Made by a program: the position numbers and the translations under genes
Source: Rhizobiaceae bacterium
GTDB lineage: Bacteria > Pseudomonadota > Alphaproteobacteria > Rhizobiales > Rhizobiaceae
Direction: 5' to 3'
DNA length: 47,212 bases
Assembly: GCA_028279875.1 (NCBI GenBank)
Contig: JANQMU010000141.1
Location: 1 to 47,212, forward strand
Notes under the pieces: model-generated
What the model was told of the DNA's origin: nothing
The model's input: the letters and a program-made list of their open reading frames with translations, nothing else
Databases searched by the model: none
Shown here: in pieces, positions 23,434 to 32,237 of the stretch
Layout: the number at the start of each line of letters is the position of its first letter
How positions within the stretch are numbered: position 1 is the first letter of the stretch

Positions 23434-24131
23434 TGGAAGAGTTCGCGGGACGCAAGGTCGCCATTACCGGCGCGGCGGGAGGGCTCGGCACCGCCATGGT
23501 CACGCTGTTTCGCGCGATCGGCGCTTCGGTTCTGCCGATCGACCTTGCGGATCGGGTCGGAGATGATGGCATCGCCTGCGATATCACCGATGACGCTGCG
23601 CTGACCGAGCTATTGTCCGGCGCTGGTGTCGACACGCTGATCAACAACGCGGCGATCTTTCCGATGGAGCCGTTCGAAGCGCAGGCAGACGCCACCTTCC
23701 GCCGCGTAATCGAGGTAAACGCCCTTGCTGCGACAAGCTCGGTGCGGGCTGTCCTGCCCGGCATGCGCGCCGCGGGATTCGGCCGGATCATCAACATCAC
23801 CAGCATCACGCTGAGCGGCCAATGGGAAAACCTCGCTTCCTATGTCGGCTCCAAGGGAATGCTGCTGGGGTTGACGCGCGCCTGGGCGCGGGAGTTCGGC
23901 CCCCATGGCATCACGGTGAACGCGATCTCGCCCGGCGCTATCCCGACCGAGGCCGAAAAGATCCACCCCGACCCTAAAGCGTACAACGCCACCGTGCTGG
24001 AACGGCAGGCGATCAAAAAGCGAGGCTCGCCCGAAGACATTGCGCGCACCGCGGCGTTTGCCGCGAGCCGGAGCTCCGGGTTCATTACCGGGCATACATT
24101 TCACGTCAATGGCGGGTGGGTGATGGAATGA
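23433..24131 (+). CDS. Short-chain dehydrogenase/reductase (SDR)
   Basis: 232-residue classical SDR. Cofactor motif TGAAGGLG at 12-19, acidic D37 after strand 2 (LPIDLAD) favouring NAD, NNAA at 71-74, and catalytic Y137 and K141 (YVGSK) with a serine in NITSIT. The C-terminus ITGHTFHVNGGW is typical. The start is coupled to the preceding stop codon by a 1-base overlap. Together with the Gfo/Idh/MocA enzyme it provides two consecutive oxidations, or an epimerising oxidation-reduction pair. Substrate unknown. Confidence 0.9.
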   Translation: MEEFAGRKVAITGAAGGLGTAMVTLFRAIGASVLPIDLADRVGDDGIACDITDDAALTELLSGAGVDTLINNAAIFPMEPFEAQADATFRRVIEVNALAATSSVRAVLPGMRAAGFGRIINITSITLSGQWENLASYVGSKGMLLGLTRAWAREFGPHGITVNAISPGAIPTEAEKIHPDPKAYNATVLERQAIKKRGSPEDIARTAAFAASRSSGFITGHTFHVNGGWVME

Positions 24132-25321
24132 GTATTTTGGGCGGATACCGTGTGATCGACTGCTCGATCGCCATGGCCGGGCCGCTGGCCGCCCAGCGGC
24201 TGGGTGATCTTGGCGCAGATGTGATCAAGGTCGAGCCGGTGACGGGCGAATGGCAGCGCCACGTCTCGGCGGGACGCGCGCAGGGAAACCGGATCAACGT
24301 GTCGTTCCTGTCATTGAACCGCAACAAGCGCAGCATCGCCGTCGACATGAAAAGCGAGGAGGGCCGCGAAATCATTCGGCGGCTCGTGGCCGGCGCGGAC
24401 GTGTTCCTGCAGAACTACCGGCCGGGCGTCGCGGAACGCCTGGGCGTGGATTACGCCGCGCTGAAGGAGGTCAAACCCGACCTGATCTACGTCGCCATGT
24501 CCGGCTATGGCCAAAGCGGGCCCTATGCGCGCAAGCCCGGGCAGGACCTTTTGCTTCAGGCGATGAGCGGAGCCACGTTGTCCGCGGGCGCCGATGGTGT
24601 CGCGCCGGCAGCCGCCGGGCAGTTTCTCGTCGATGCCGTTGCCGCCTATGTGGCCTTCGAAGGTGCCCTGGCCGGTTTGCTCCATCGTGAGCGCACCGGT
24701 GAAGGCCAGATGGTCGACGTCAACATGCTCGACGCGATTATCACTTTGCAGATCCAGGAATACGCCGTGTTTGCAACGGGTGGCGTGCCCCAGTCGCGCA
24801 GCGCAGAGCCGCATGCCCATTCCTATATCCGGGCACCCTACGGGATTTTCGCAACCAAAGACGGCTACCTGTCGCTTGCCTTCGCGCCGCTGGAAACGTT
24901 GGGCCGCCTGCTGGGCACCAGCCGGTTTGACGGCATGGATGACGAGACCGATAGCTGGACCCATCGCGACATGATCTATGCGGTCACGCGCGAGAGGCTT
25001 CTGACAGAGACCACCGAACACTGGTTGACGGCCTTCGAGGCCGCAGGCATCTGGGCGGGTCCGGTTCTGGGATATGCGGATGTGCTGGAAAACCCGCAGA
25101 TCCGGCACAACGAGACCTTTGTCACCTACGATCACCCCACCGAGGGACGGGTGACCACGCCCGGTTTCCCGATGCGCTTCAGCGAAACGCCGGCAACGAT
25201 CGAACGCGGCGCGCCGCTCGCTGGAGAACATAGCCGTGAAGTTCTTACTGATATCGGCTTTGCGGACGATGAAATCGAGACCCTGATGGCAAGCGGATGC
25301 ATTTCGGAGGATCGGCTGTGA
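24128..25321 (+). CDS. Class III CoA-transferase (CaiB/BaiF family)
   Basis: 397-residue enzyme that moves CoA from a donor thioester to a carboxylic acid. The catalytic aspartate is D169 (GQFLVDAVAAY), the same position as in formyl-CoA transferase. VIDCSIAMAGPLAAQRLGDL at the N-terminus, KVEPVTG, LSLNRNKRSIAVD, QNYRPGVAERLG and RTGEGQMVDVNM are the standard family blocks. The start codon overlaps the SDR stop codon (ATGA). Its presence next to an enoyl-CoA hydratase implies that the pathway continues through CoA thioesters, which is unusual in an operon with a ribose-type ABC importer. Confidence 0.93.
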   Translation: MSILGGYRVIDCSIAMAGPLAAQRLGDLGADVIKVEPVTGEWQRHVSAGRAQGNRINVSFLSLNRNKRSIAVDMKSEEGREIIRRLVAGADVFLQNYRPGVAERLGVDYAALKEVKPDLIYVAMSGYGQSGPYARKPGQDLLLQAMSGATLSAGADGVAPAAAGQFLVDAVAAYVAFEGALAGLLHRERTGEGQMVDVNMLDAIITLQIQEYAVFATGGVPQSRSAEPHAHSYIRAPYGIFATKDGYLSLAFAPLETLGRLLGTSRFDGMDDETDSWTHRDMIYAVTRERLLTETTEHWLTAFEAAGIWAGPVLGYADVLENPQIRHNETFVTYDHPTEGRVTTPGFPMRFSETPATIERGAPLAGEHSREVLTDIGFADDEIETLMASGCISEDRL

Positions 25322-26469
25322 TCGCGTATCGTGGCCTGACCTGGGATCATCCCCGCGGGACAGACGCCCTGCGTGCCGCCGCTGAACTGGCGCGGCACGA
25401 CGGTTTGCTCGATCTTTCCTGGGAGGCGCAGCCGCTGGAAGGCTTTGAGTCGCACCCCATCGAGGACCTTGCCGCACGGTACGACCTGATCGTCATGGAT
25501 CATCCGCATCTTGGCGACGCGATCGCCCATGATTGCCTCGTCGCTCTGGATACGCTCTTCGACGCGGACGAACTGCAGATGTGGGCCGACGCGGCGATCG
25601 GCCGGACCTTCACCAGCTACCACATGGCGGGGCACCAATGGGCGCTGCCGCTGGATGCTGCAACGCAGGTGCGGATTTCCACCCCTGACGCCGCCGAGTT
25701 TCCAATGGAGACATGGGCCGATATCGAGAACTTGCCCGATGGCCTTCGCGTCGCGTTGTCTCTGGCGGGGCCGCACGCCGCCTTGAGCTTTTTCAGCCTC
25801 TGCGCGGGCCAAGGCGAACCGGTTTCAACAAAGCCGGGCAACCCACTGATTACAAACAATTCGTCGGCACGACGCGCGTTGGAGATCATGGGTGTGATCG
25901 CGGCGCGGATGGAGCGCCGGTTCTGGCCCATGAACCCGATCGCGCTGCACGAAGCGGTGGCCGCACGCGAATTGGATATCTGCCCGTTGGTCTATGGTTA
26001 CGCATCCTACGGTCGGCCGATGCAGGCTTTCGGGCTGCAACGGGTCAGCTTCGGCGACGTTCCGAAGGTCGGCAACTCCGTCACGCTCGGCACCACGCTG
26101 GGCGGAACAGGGATCTGCGTCACCAAACGAGCGACCATAACCCCGCAATTGCTGGCACATGTGCGCCTATTGATGTCTCCGACAACGCAAGTGTCGCTGT
26201 TCCCCGAAAACAGCGGGCAACCCTACCACGTGCGCGCCTGGTCCGATCCGGCGGTCAACCGCGCCTATGGCGGTTTTTTTCAGGCAACGCGCAAGTCGCT
26301 TGCCCACGCCTGGGTGCGCCCGCGCTGGGCCGGATATACGGCCTATCAACTCGAACTCTCTGCGCTCATCCGTTCCGCCCTGGAGCGGCAGGATGCACCG
26401 GAAGTCGTGATCGACCGCATCAATCGGCACCACGCCGAGCGCCTGCGCCCGGCATTAAGCGAGGTTTGA
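25318..26469 (+). CDS. Solute-binding-protein-like protein without signal peptide
   Basis: 383 residues from a GTG that overlaps the CoA-transferase stop codon (GTGA). Layout suggests the family 1 extracellular solute-binding fold. IAYRGLTWDHPRGTDALRAA resembles the first strand and helix, YDLIVMDHPHLGDAIAHDCL the strand naming the ligand cleft, and RTFTSYHMAGHQWALPLDAA the usual YxxxxWALPxxxxxxV segment. There is no hydrophobic leader at all: the first strand starts at residue 2. It should therefore stay in the cytoplasm. No ABC permease of the matching (MalF/MalG) class is near. I recall similar leaderless proteins beside CoA-transferase genes. Role unknown: sensor, metabolite carrier or enzyme. 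A missed upstream start is unlikely given the coupled stop/start. Confidence 0.75.
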   Translation: MIAYRGLTWDHPRGTDALRAAAELARHDGLLDLSWEAQPLEGFESHPIEDLAARYDLIVMDHPHLGDAIAHDCLVALDTLFDADELQMWADAAIGRTFTSYHMAGHQWALPLDAATQVRISTPDAAEFPMETWADIENLPDGLRVALSLAGPHAALSFFSLCAGQGEPVSTKPGNPLITNNSSARRALEIMGVIAARMERRFWPMNPIALHEAVAARELDICPLVYGYASYGRPMQAFGLQRVSFGDVPKVGNSVTLGTTLGGTGICVTKRATITPQLLAHVRLLMSPTTQVSLFPENSGQPYHVRAWSDPAVNRAYGGFFQATRKSLAHAWVRPRWAGYTAYQLELSALIRSALERQDAPEVVIDRINRHHAERLRPALSEV

Positions 26470-26472
26470 ACG

Positions 26473-27240
26473 ATGTCCAACGTGCAGATATCCCTGGGTG
26501 GCCCGGTTGCGGAACTGATGCTCAACCGGCCCGAAAAACTGAACGCGATCACCCCCGAGATGGCTGGTGAGCTCTCGAACGCGGCCCGCGAAATCAATGC
26601 CAGCGACGCGATCCGCGCGGTCGTGTTTTCAGGGGTCGGCGACAGAGCCTTTTCCGCCGGCAGCGATATCAAGCTGCTCGATACCTACACCTCGCCCTGG
26701 GATTTCAGAAATCGTTCGGAATATAACGACATCATCCGCTCAATCCACAAACCGGTGGTCTGCGCGGTCAACGGTTTCGCGCTGGGCGGCGGGCTCGAAC
26801 TGGCGCTGGCGGCTGATATTCTGATTGCCGCCGAGACCGCCCGGTTCGGCGCGCCGGAGATCAAGCTTGGCTGGGTCGGCGGCGGCGGCGTTGCCGCAGG
26901 GCTCGTCGCGGCGATCGGCGCGCGCAACGCGGCCCTCATGCTGATGACGGGCGATCCTGTCGATGCCTTGCAGGCGCGCGATTGGGGGCTGGTCTCGGAG
27001 GTCGTGCCGGCCGCCGACCTGCTGTCCCGCGCCCGCCAGATCGCGGGGCGAATTGCCGAAAACGCACCCATTGCCGCCCAGACGGCCAAGCTGAACATCG
27101 CTGCGGCCCAAAACATGCCCGCGGCGTCCGCCATGGCCTATGAACGCGATTTGCAGACGATTTGCTTTGCCACCGACGACGCCGATGAAGGCCGTCGTGC
27201 TTTCGCCGAAAAACGCCGCGCGAAATTTACGGGAAAGTGA
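26473..27240 (+). CDS. Enoyl-CoA hydratase/isomerase (crotonase family)
   Basis: 255-residue crotonase. The oxyanion hole is formed by AFSAGSDIK (59-67) and ALGGG (103-107). Both acid/base glutamates of true hydratases are present, E109 (GGGLELALAAD) and E129 (FGAPEIKLG), 20 residues apart as in mammalian enoyl-CoA hydratase. So hydration or dehydration of a CoA thioester is expected, as in CaiD-type enzymes. Starts 3 bp after the preceding stop codon. It would act on the product of the CoA-transferase. Confidence 0.92.
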   Translation: MSNVQISLGGPVAELMLNRPEKLNAITPEMAGELSNAAREINASDAIRAVVFSGVGDRAFSAGSDIKLLDTYTSPWDFRNRSEYNDIIRSIHKPVVCAVNGFALGGGLELALAADILIAAETARFGAPEIKLGWVGGGGVAAGLVAAIGARNAALMLMTGDPVDALQARDWGLVSEVVPAADLLSRARQIAGRIAENAPIAAQTAKLNIAAAQNMPAASAMAYERDLQTICFATDDADEGRRAFAEKRRAKFTGK

Positions 27241-27256
27241 CGGGACCGGGAGCGAA

Positions 27257-28222
27257 ATGACCGAACAGACAAATCCCATATCCCGGCTGGCAGCCATCCT
27301 GTTTTCCCGGCGCGAAGCCTCGGTGGCGCTGATCCTGCTGCTCGTCATCATCTTCATGTCGTTTGCGAACGAGTTTTTCCTGACGCAGCGAAATATCCTG
27401 AATGTCGGACGCCAGGCATCCGTTGTGGCGATCGTCGCGCTTGGACAGGCGCTGGTGATCATCGCCCGCGGCATCGACCTTTCGGTTGGCTCGGTCATCG
27501 GCCTGTCGGCGGTGACGGGCGCGTATGTTGCGGCGGGGACGGACAGCCAGCTGCTGGGCATCGGTGGCGCGCTAGGAGCGGGCCTTGTCGCCGGCATGTT
27601 CAACGCTATTCTTTACACGCGCTTCCACATCAATCCGTTCATCGCAACGCTTGGTACGCTTTCGATCGCGCGCGGAATCGCGCTGTTGATGACAGGCGGC
27701 ATTCCGATCTCGTTTTCGGGCTGGGCCTCGTATCTTGGCGCCGGGCGCATCCTCGAAGTGCCGGTTTCGCTGATCCTGATGATCCTGCTGGCCGGTGCCT
27801 TCATCATATTCACCACCCGTACCCGGATCGGGCGGGACATCTATGCCACCGGCGATAATCCGACCGCCGCCCGCCTTGCCGGGATCGACGTCGACCGCAC
27901 ACGCTTTCTTGTCTTTGCGCTGTGCGGCCTGCTGGCCGGTCTTGGTGGTCTCATCCTGGCCGGCAATCTGGCCTCGGCCAGCCCGAATCTCGGCCGCGGC
28001 AGCGAGCTGGACGTGATTGCGGCGGTCATTCTGGGCGGTGTCGCGCTGTCGGGCGGGCGGGGTTCGATCATCGGGGTCGTGCTTGGTGCGCTGTTGATGG
28101 CCTTGCTCGCTAACGCCTTCGTATTGCTTGGAATTTCCTCACATTGGCAGGTCATCACCAAGGGGCTTGTCATTGTCGTTGCGGTCGGGATCGACGGGAT
28201 CCAGAGGGGCCGCGAAGACTGA
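27257..28222 (+). CDS. Ribose-type sugar ABC transporter permease (system C)
   Basis: 321-residue RbsC-type permease. The family block RGIDLSVGSVIGL is intact and the ATPase-contact loop reads ATGDNPTAARLAGIDVDRTR. About nine membrane helices; the C-terminus SGGRGSIIGVVLGALLMALL is typical. The ATG at 27257, 16 bp after the enoyl-CoA hydratase stop codon, has GGGAGCG upstream; an open frame extends further left but only as overlap. It couples the transporter to the catabolic genes in one operon. Component order permease, binding protein, ATPase differs from systems A and B. Confidence 0.92.
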   Translation: MTEQTNPISRLAAILFSRREASVALILLLVIIFMSFANEFFLTQRNILNVGRQASVVAIVALGQALVIIARGIDLSVGSVIGLSAVTGAYVAAGTDSQLLGIGGALGAGLVAGMFNAILYTRFHINPFIATLGTLSIARGIALLMTGGIPISFSGWASYLGAGRILEVPVSLILMILLAGAFIIFTTRTRIGRDIYATGDNPTAARLAGIDVDRTRFLVFALCGLLAGLGGLILAGNLASASPNLGRGSELDVIAAVILGGVALSGGRGSIIGVVLGALLMALLANAFVLLGISSHWQVITKGLVIVVAVGIDGIQRGRED

Positions 28223-28256
28223 AACTCAACTTGATCCACCAAATGGGAGGCTAACC

Positions 28257-29234
28257 ATGTGGACTTTGACGAAACGTACTTTCCTGGTGTCAACCGCCGC
28301 GTTCGCGCTGACGGCAGCCAGTGCTCTGGCAGCAGAACTGCCCGAGGGCGGCTCGGTCAAGGCACTCGCCAATGACGGCGAACCGCTGCGCATCGCGTTC
28401 ATGGCATTCCAGAACAACCCGTTCTGGATTCCCGTTATCGAGGGTGCCAACGCCGCCACGGACTACCTGTCCAACTACAACACGACGGTCGACTATATCG
28501 ACCTTGGCGACGCGCTGACCCCCGAGGCGGTGATTGCCGGGATCGAGGCCGCGGTCGCACAGGGCTATGACGGCATCGTGACCGTGCCGATCTTCGACGG
28601 CACGGAACGCGCCATCAACGAAGCTGCGGCAGATGGCGTGCCGACGATCAACATCATTGCCGAAGGCAGCGTGCCATCGGAGCGGGTGCTGTTCATCGGC
28701 CAGAACGGCTACGAGGCCGGCAAGCAACTGGGCACCTTCATGGCCGATCAGATGGGCGGCAGCGGCAAGCTGGGCGTGATCACCGGTTATTTCGGTGCGG
28801 TTCAGCACACGCTGCGCATGAACGGCGCGCTGGATCTCATCAAGGAAGAGTATCCCGACATCAAGATCATCGGCCCGTTCGAAAACCAGGACCGCGCGGA
28901 AACCGCCTACAGCCAGGTGCAGGACATGTACACCGCCAATCCCGATCTTGGCATGGTCTATGTCACCGCAGGCGGGCCTTTCGGTGCTGCGCGCGCCATA
29001 AAGGATCTGGGTCTGACCGGCAAGGTCGGCGTGGTGGGCTATGACCACACGCCCGACAACCTTGCCTATATCGAAACCGGCGAGATGTTTGGCTTGATCG
29101 ATCAGGCGCCCTTCCAGCAGGCGTTCGACGGCGCCGTCATGATGCACAACTTCCTCGTCGACGGCAGCCGCCCGGATGACGATATCGTTTACGTGGATGG
29201 CAACCTGGTCACCCCAAAAGGGATCGACAACTAA
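28257..29234 (+). CDS. Sugar ABC transporter periplasmic binding protein (system C)
   Basis: 325-residue ribose-type binding protein. The signal peptide is MWTLTKRTFLVSTAAFALTA with cleavage near ALAAE. RIAFMAFQNNPFWIPVIEGA opens lobe 1, GIVTVPIFDGTERAINEAAA lies before the hinge, and VGVVGYDHTPDNLAYIETGE belongs to lobe 2. The ATG at 28257 has a GGGAGG sequence 6 bases upstream. Presumably delivers the substrate consumed by the operon's dehydrogenases. Aromatic residues NPFW at the cleft suggest stacking with a sugar or polyol ring. Confidence 0.91.
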   Translation: MWTLTKRTFLVSTAAFALTAASALAAELPEGGSVKALANDGEPLRIAFMAFQNNPFWIPVIEGANAATDYLSNYNTTVDYIDLGDALTPEAVIAGIEAAVAQGYDGIVTVPIFDGTERAINEAAADGVPTINIIAEGSVPSERVLFIGQNGYEAGKQLGTFMADQMGGSGKLGVITGYFGAVQHTLRMNGALDLIKEEYPDIKIIGPFENQDRAETAYSQVQDMYTANPDLGMVYVTAGGPFGAARAIKDLGLTGKVGVVGYDHTPDNLAYIETGEMFGLIDQAPFQQAFDGAVMMHNFLVDGSRPDDDIVYVDGNLVTPKGIDN

Positions 29235-29290
29235 GCTGCGAACCGGTGCGCGCCACGGAAGACGTGGCGCGCACGAAATCTGGAGCGAAG

Positions 29291-30784
29291 ATGACGGAAC
29301 CGCGGTTGCGCCTTTCTGGAATAGACAAATCCTTCGGACCGGTCAGCGTGCTGCACGGCGTCGACCTTACGGTCGCCCGTGGTGAAGTCGTCGGCCTTCT
29401 TGGCGAAAACGGCGCCGGCAAGAGCACGTTGATGAATATCGTCAGCGGCAGCCTGCAGGCCGACGCCGGTTCCGTGGCTCTCGATGGCGAAACACTCGAT
29501 CTTGCCAATGTGCGCGACGGGATCGCGCGCGGCATCCGCTTCGTGCATCAGGAACTGTCCACGATCGGCTCGCTCAGCGTGGCAGAGAACATCTTTCTGG
29601 GGGATTACAAGGCCGGACGAGCGGGCTTCATTGACCGGCGGAAAATGGCGGATGGCTCGCGCGAAGCGCTTCGTTCGGTCGGGCTTGGCGATCTGGACCC
29701 GCGCACCACGGTATCCACGCTCAGCCCCGGCCAGCAGCAGTTGATCGAGATCGCCAAGGCCATCGTCGTCAAGCCGACGCTGCTGGTTCTCGACGAACCC
29801 ACATCGTCCCTGACCCCGGTCGAGGCCGCGAAGCTGTTCGGACTCGTCCGCGGGCTGGCGGCCGACGGGGTGGCGGTCATCTTCATCACCCACAAGCTGG
29901 AAGAAGCGCTGGAGAACTGCGACAGGATCGTCGTCCTGCGCGACGGCAATCTGGTCAGCGACGACATCGCCAGTGAAACCAATAAACCCAAGCTTATCCG
30001 GCACATGGTCGGCAAGTCGGCGGTTTTCGAGTGGAAGGGCAGCGCCGCGAAGGACGGCAACCCGCAAGTCGAGATCCGCAATCTGCGTGACGAGGCGCTG
30101 CTGTCGCCCATCAATATCGATGTCGGCGCGGGCGAGATCGTCGCGCTCTTCGGGCTGATCGGATCGGGCCGCACGGAATTCATGGAAACGGTGTTTGGCT
30201 TCCGCAAGGCGGCCGGGGGCACGGTGTCCATCGGCGGTAATGCCCTGCGTGTGGGGCACGTGCCGACCAGCGTGCGCAACGGTATCGTCATGGTCCCCGA
30301 AGGCCGCAAGGTGCGCGGTATCCTGCCAAGTCACTCGGTCGCCTGGAACGTGGCGCTGTCGAGCCATCGAAAACTCAGCCGGCTCGGCTTTATGCAACGT
30401 GCAAGCGAACGCAAAAACGTGGATCGTTTCGCGGGCTCGCTCAGCATTCGCATGACCGGGCCCGAACAGCAGATCACGGCCCTGTCCGGCGGCAACCAGC
30501 AAAAGGCCGTCTTTGGCCGGGCCCTGCTTGCCGAACCCCGGCTGTTGTTGCTGGATGAACCGACCCACGGCGTGGATGTGGGCGCAAAATCCGAAATCTA
30601 CGAAATCATCCACGATCTGGCGCATGAGGGAATGTCCGTGATCGTGTCGTCCTCGGAACTGCCGGAGGTCTTCGCGATCGCCGACCGGTGCGTGGTGTTC
30701 TCCAAAGGAGAGATGGTCGGAAATCTCGACCGCGCCTCGATGACCGAGCATGACATTCTCGACCTCGCATTCGCCAGGCACTAA
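29291..30784 (+). CDS. Ribose-type sugar ABC transporter, double-domain ATP-binding protein (system C)
   Basis: 497-residue RbsA-class ATPase. Domain 1: Walker A GENGAGKST, signature LSPGQQQLIEIAKAI and Walker B LLVLDEPTSSL. Domain 2: degenerate Walker A GLIGSGRTE, signature LSGGNQQKAVFGRAL and Walker B LLLLDEPTHGVD. All as expected for the class. The ATG at 29291 has GGAGCGAAG upstream. It is the last gene of the nine-gene operon; the 129 bp after it hold no obvious terminator. Confidence 0.93.
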   Translation: MTEPRLRLSGIDKSFGPVSVLHGVDLTVARGEVVGLLGENGAGKSTLMNIVSGSLQADAGSVALDGETLDLANVRDGIARGIRFVHQELSTIGSLSVAENIFLGDYKAGRAGFIDRRKMADGSREALRSVGLGDLDPRTTVSTLSPGQQQLIEIAKAIVVKPTLLVLDEPTSSLTPVEAAKLFGLVRGLAADGVAVIFITHKLEEALENCDRIVVLRDGNLVSDDIASETNKPKLIRHMVGKSAVFEWKGSAAKDGNPQVEIRNLRDEALLSPINIDVGAGEIVALFGLIGSGRTEFMETVFGFRKAAGGTVSIGGNALRVGHVPTSVRNGIVMVPEGRKVRGILPSHSVAWNVALSSHRKLSRLGFMQRASERKNVDRFAGSLSIRMTGPEQQITALSGGNQQKAVFGRALLAEPRLLLLDEPTHGVDVGAKSEIYEIIHDLAHEGMSVIVSSSELPEVFAIADRCVVFSKGEMVGNLDRASMTEHDILDLAFARH

Positions 30785-30913
30785 ACACGTCTGGCTTCAT
30801 ACGATCTTCAATCGATCGAGGCGTGCCGCATCACTTTTGCCGCTTCCGTGGTTGGCGCGTGGTCGAGGAACGTGCAGGTTGCGCGCAGTGTCATGTGGTG
30901 CCATAGCGGCAGC

Positions 30914-32116
30914 ATGCGTCTTATCGATCGAAATACCGAATCGGCATCCCTTACCCCGAAGGTATCGTTGACCCAATTGGCGTTGGGCGGGCTGGCCATG
31001 ATGGCCACTGCAATGGGAATCGGCCGGTTTGTTTTTACACCCCTGTTGCCTGATCTCATGGCCGGCCTCGATCTGAGTGCCACCGACGCCGGCATGATCG
31101 CTTCGGCCAACTATGTCGGTTATCTGATCGGCGCGATCATCGCCGGTTACGGCTGGGCCGCCGGGCGGGAGAGGGCGGTTTTCGTGGCCGCGCTTGTGGC
31201 AACTACCGTCCTGCTTGCCGCCATGCCGCTCGCCGGCGGGGTTATCTCCCTGTCGATCGTCCGGTTTGCGGCCGGCACCGCCAGCGCTTTCGCCATGGTG
31301 TTCTGTTCGACGATCCTTTTCAGTCATTTCGAGGCAGCGGGGCGCAACGATCTCCAGGCCCTCCACTTCAGCGGCGTCGGGGTGGGACTGGTCGCCTCAG
31401 CGGTCCTGTTGCTGGTCCTTGATGCCGTTGCCGCCGACTGGACCACCGGCTGGTATGCCGCGGCGATGCTGGCGCTGGCAGGGTCAGCCGCGGCGGTTTC
31501 GCTTGTCCGGGCCGATCCGCTCCGGGGCAGAGAACTGCGGGAGCCGGCGCTTCGGTGGAACCGGAAACTGGTCGCCATTACCATCGCCTACGGGCTGTTC
31601 GGCGTCGGATACATTGTCACGGCAACCTTTCTGGTCGCCATTGTTCGCGACCAGCAAGGACAATCCTCAACGGAGGCGCTGGTCTGGCTGGTCACCGGCG
31701 TAGCCGCGGCCGTTTCGGTCTATGTCTGGGCGCCGGTTACGCGACGGCTTGGTCTTGCGATGGCATTCAGCGCCGCCTGCCTTGTCGAGGCGGCGGGCGT
31801 TGCGGCCAGCGTTCTTCTGCCCGCCCCGGTCGGCCCGTTTATCGGCGGCGCGCTGCTCGGTGGCACATTTGTCGCGATCACCGCATTCGGCCTACAGGTT
31901 GGCCGGACCCTTGCCGGGGAGGCCCGCCGCAGGGCACTGGCCGTCATGACGGCGGCATTCGGCACCGGGCAGATCGTCGGACCGCTGCTCGCCGGATATC
32001 TTGCCGACCTGAGCGGCAACTACACCTCCGGCAGCCTCATCGCCGCCGCTGCCCTTGCAGTTGCGGCGGTTTTTGCCTTGGCGGCCAGGCCGGCAGCACC
32101 GGGAACACAATTGTGA
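30914..32116 (+). CDS. MFS transporter, YbfB/YjiJ family
   Basis: About 400 residues with twelve hydrophobic segments. MGIGRFVFTPLLPDL near the N-terminus is the signature of the YbfB/YjiJ family, followed by SANYVGYLIGAI. The GxxxD loop motif of classical MFS proteins is weak. The start is uncertain: ATG at 30914 is used, while ATG at 30893 and GTG at 30848 are in frame; none has a strong ribosome binding site. It stands alone between the sugar operon and bacA. Substrate unknown. Confidence 0.8.
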   Translation: MRLIDRNTESASLTPKVSLTQLALGGLAMMATAMGIGRFVFTPLLPDLMAGLDLSATDAGMIASANYVGYLIGAIIAGYGWAAGRERAVFVAALVATTVLLAAMPLAGGVISLSIVRFAAGTASAFAMVFCSTILFSHFEAAGRNDLQALHFSGVGVGLVASAVLLLVLDAVAADWTTGWYAAAMLALAGSAAAVSLVRADPLRGRELREPALRWNRKLVAITIAYGLFGVGYIVTATFLVAIVRDQQGQSSTEALVWLVTGVAAAVSVYVWAPVTRRLGLAMAFSAACLVEAAGVAASVLLPAPVGPFIGGALLGGTFVAITAFGLQVGRTLAGEARRRALAVMTAAFGTGQIVGPLLAGYLADLSGNYTSGSLIAAAALAVAAVFALAARPAAPGTQL

Positions 32117-32237
32117 TATGCATCACGCGGCGTTCGACCATACTTATGCGGTGAACGCGCAGCAGACATCAGACAGCTCGTCGGGCGGATCGCTGTCACT
32201 GAACTGAAACAGACCCGAGACAGCGAGAGAACGACCA

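Noticed and set aside
27140..27256. 39-residue extension of the system C permease overlapping the crotonase gene
   Set aside because: Overlaps a firm coding region; the ATG at 27257 with an upstream GGGAG is the normal start.
29231..30781. 516-codon open frame antisense to the system C ATPase gene
   Set aside because: A shadow of a GC-rich gene; no recognisable domain, and the plus strand has all ABC motifs.
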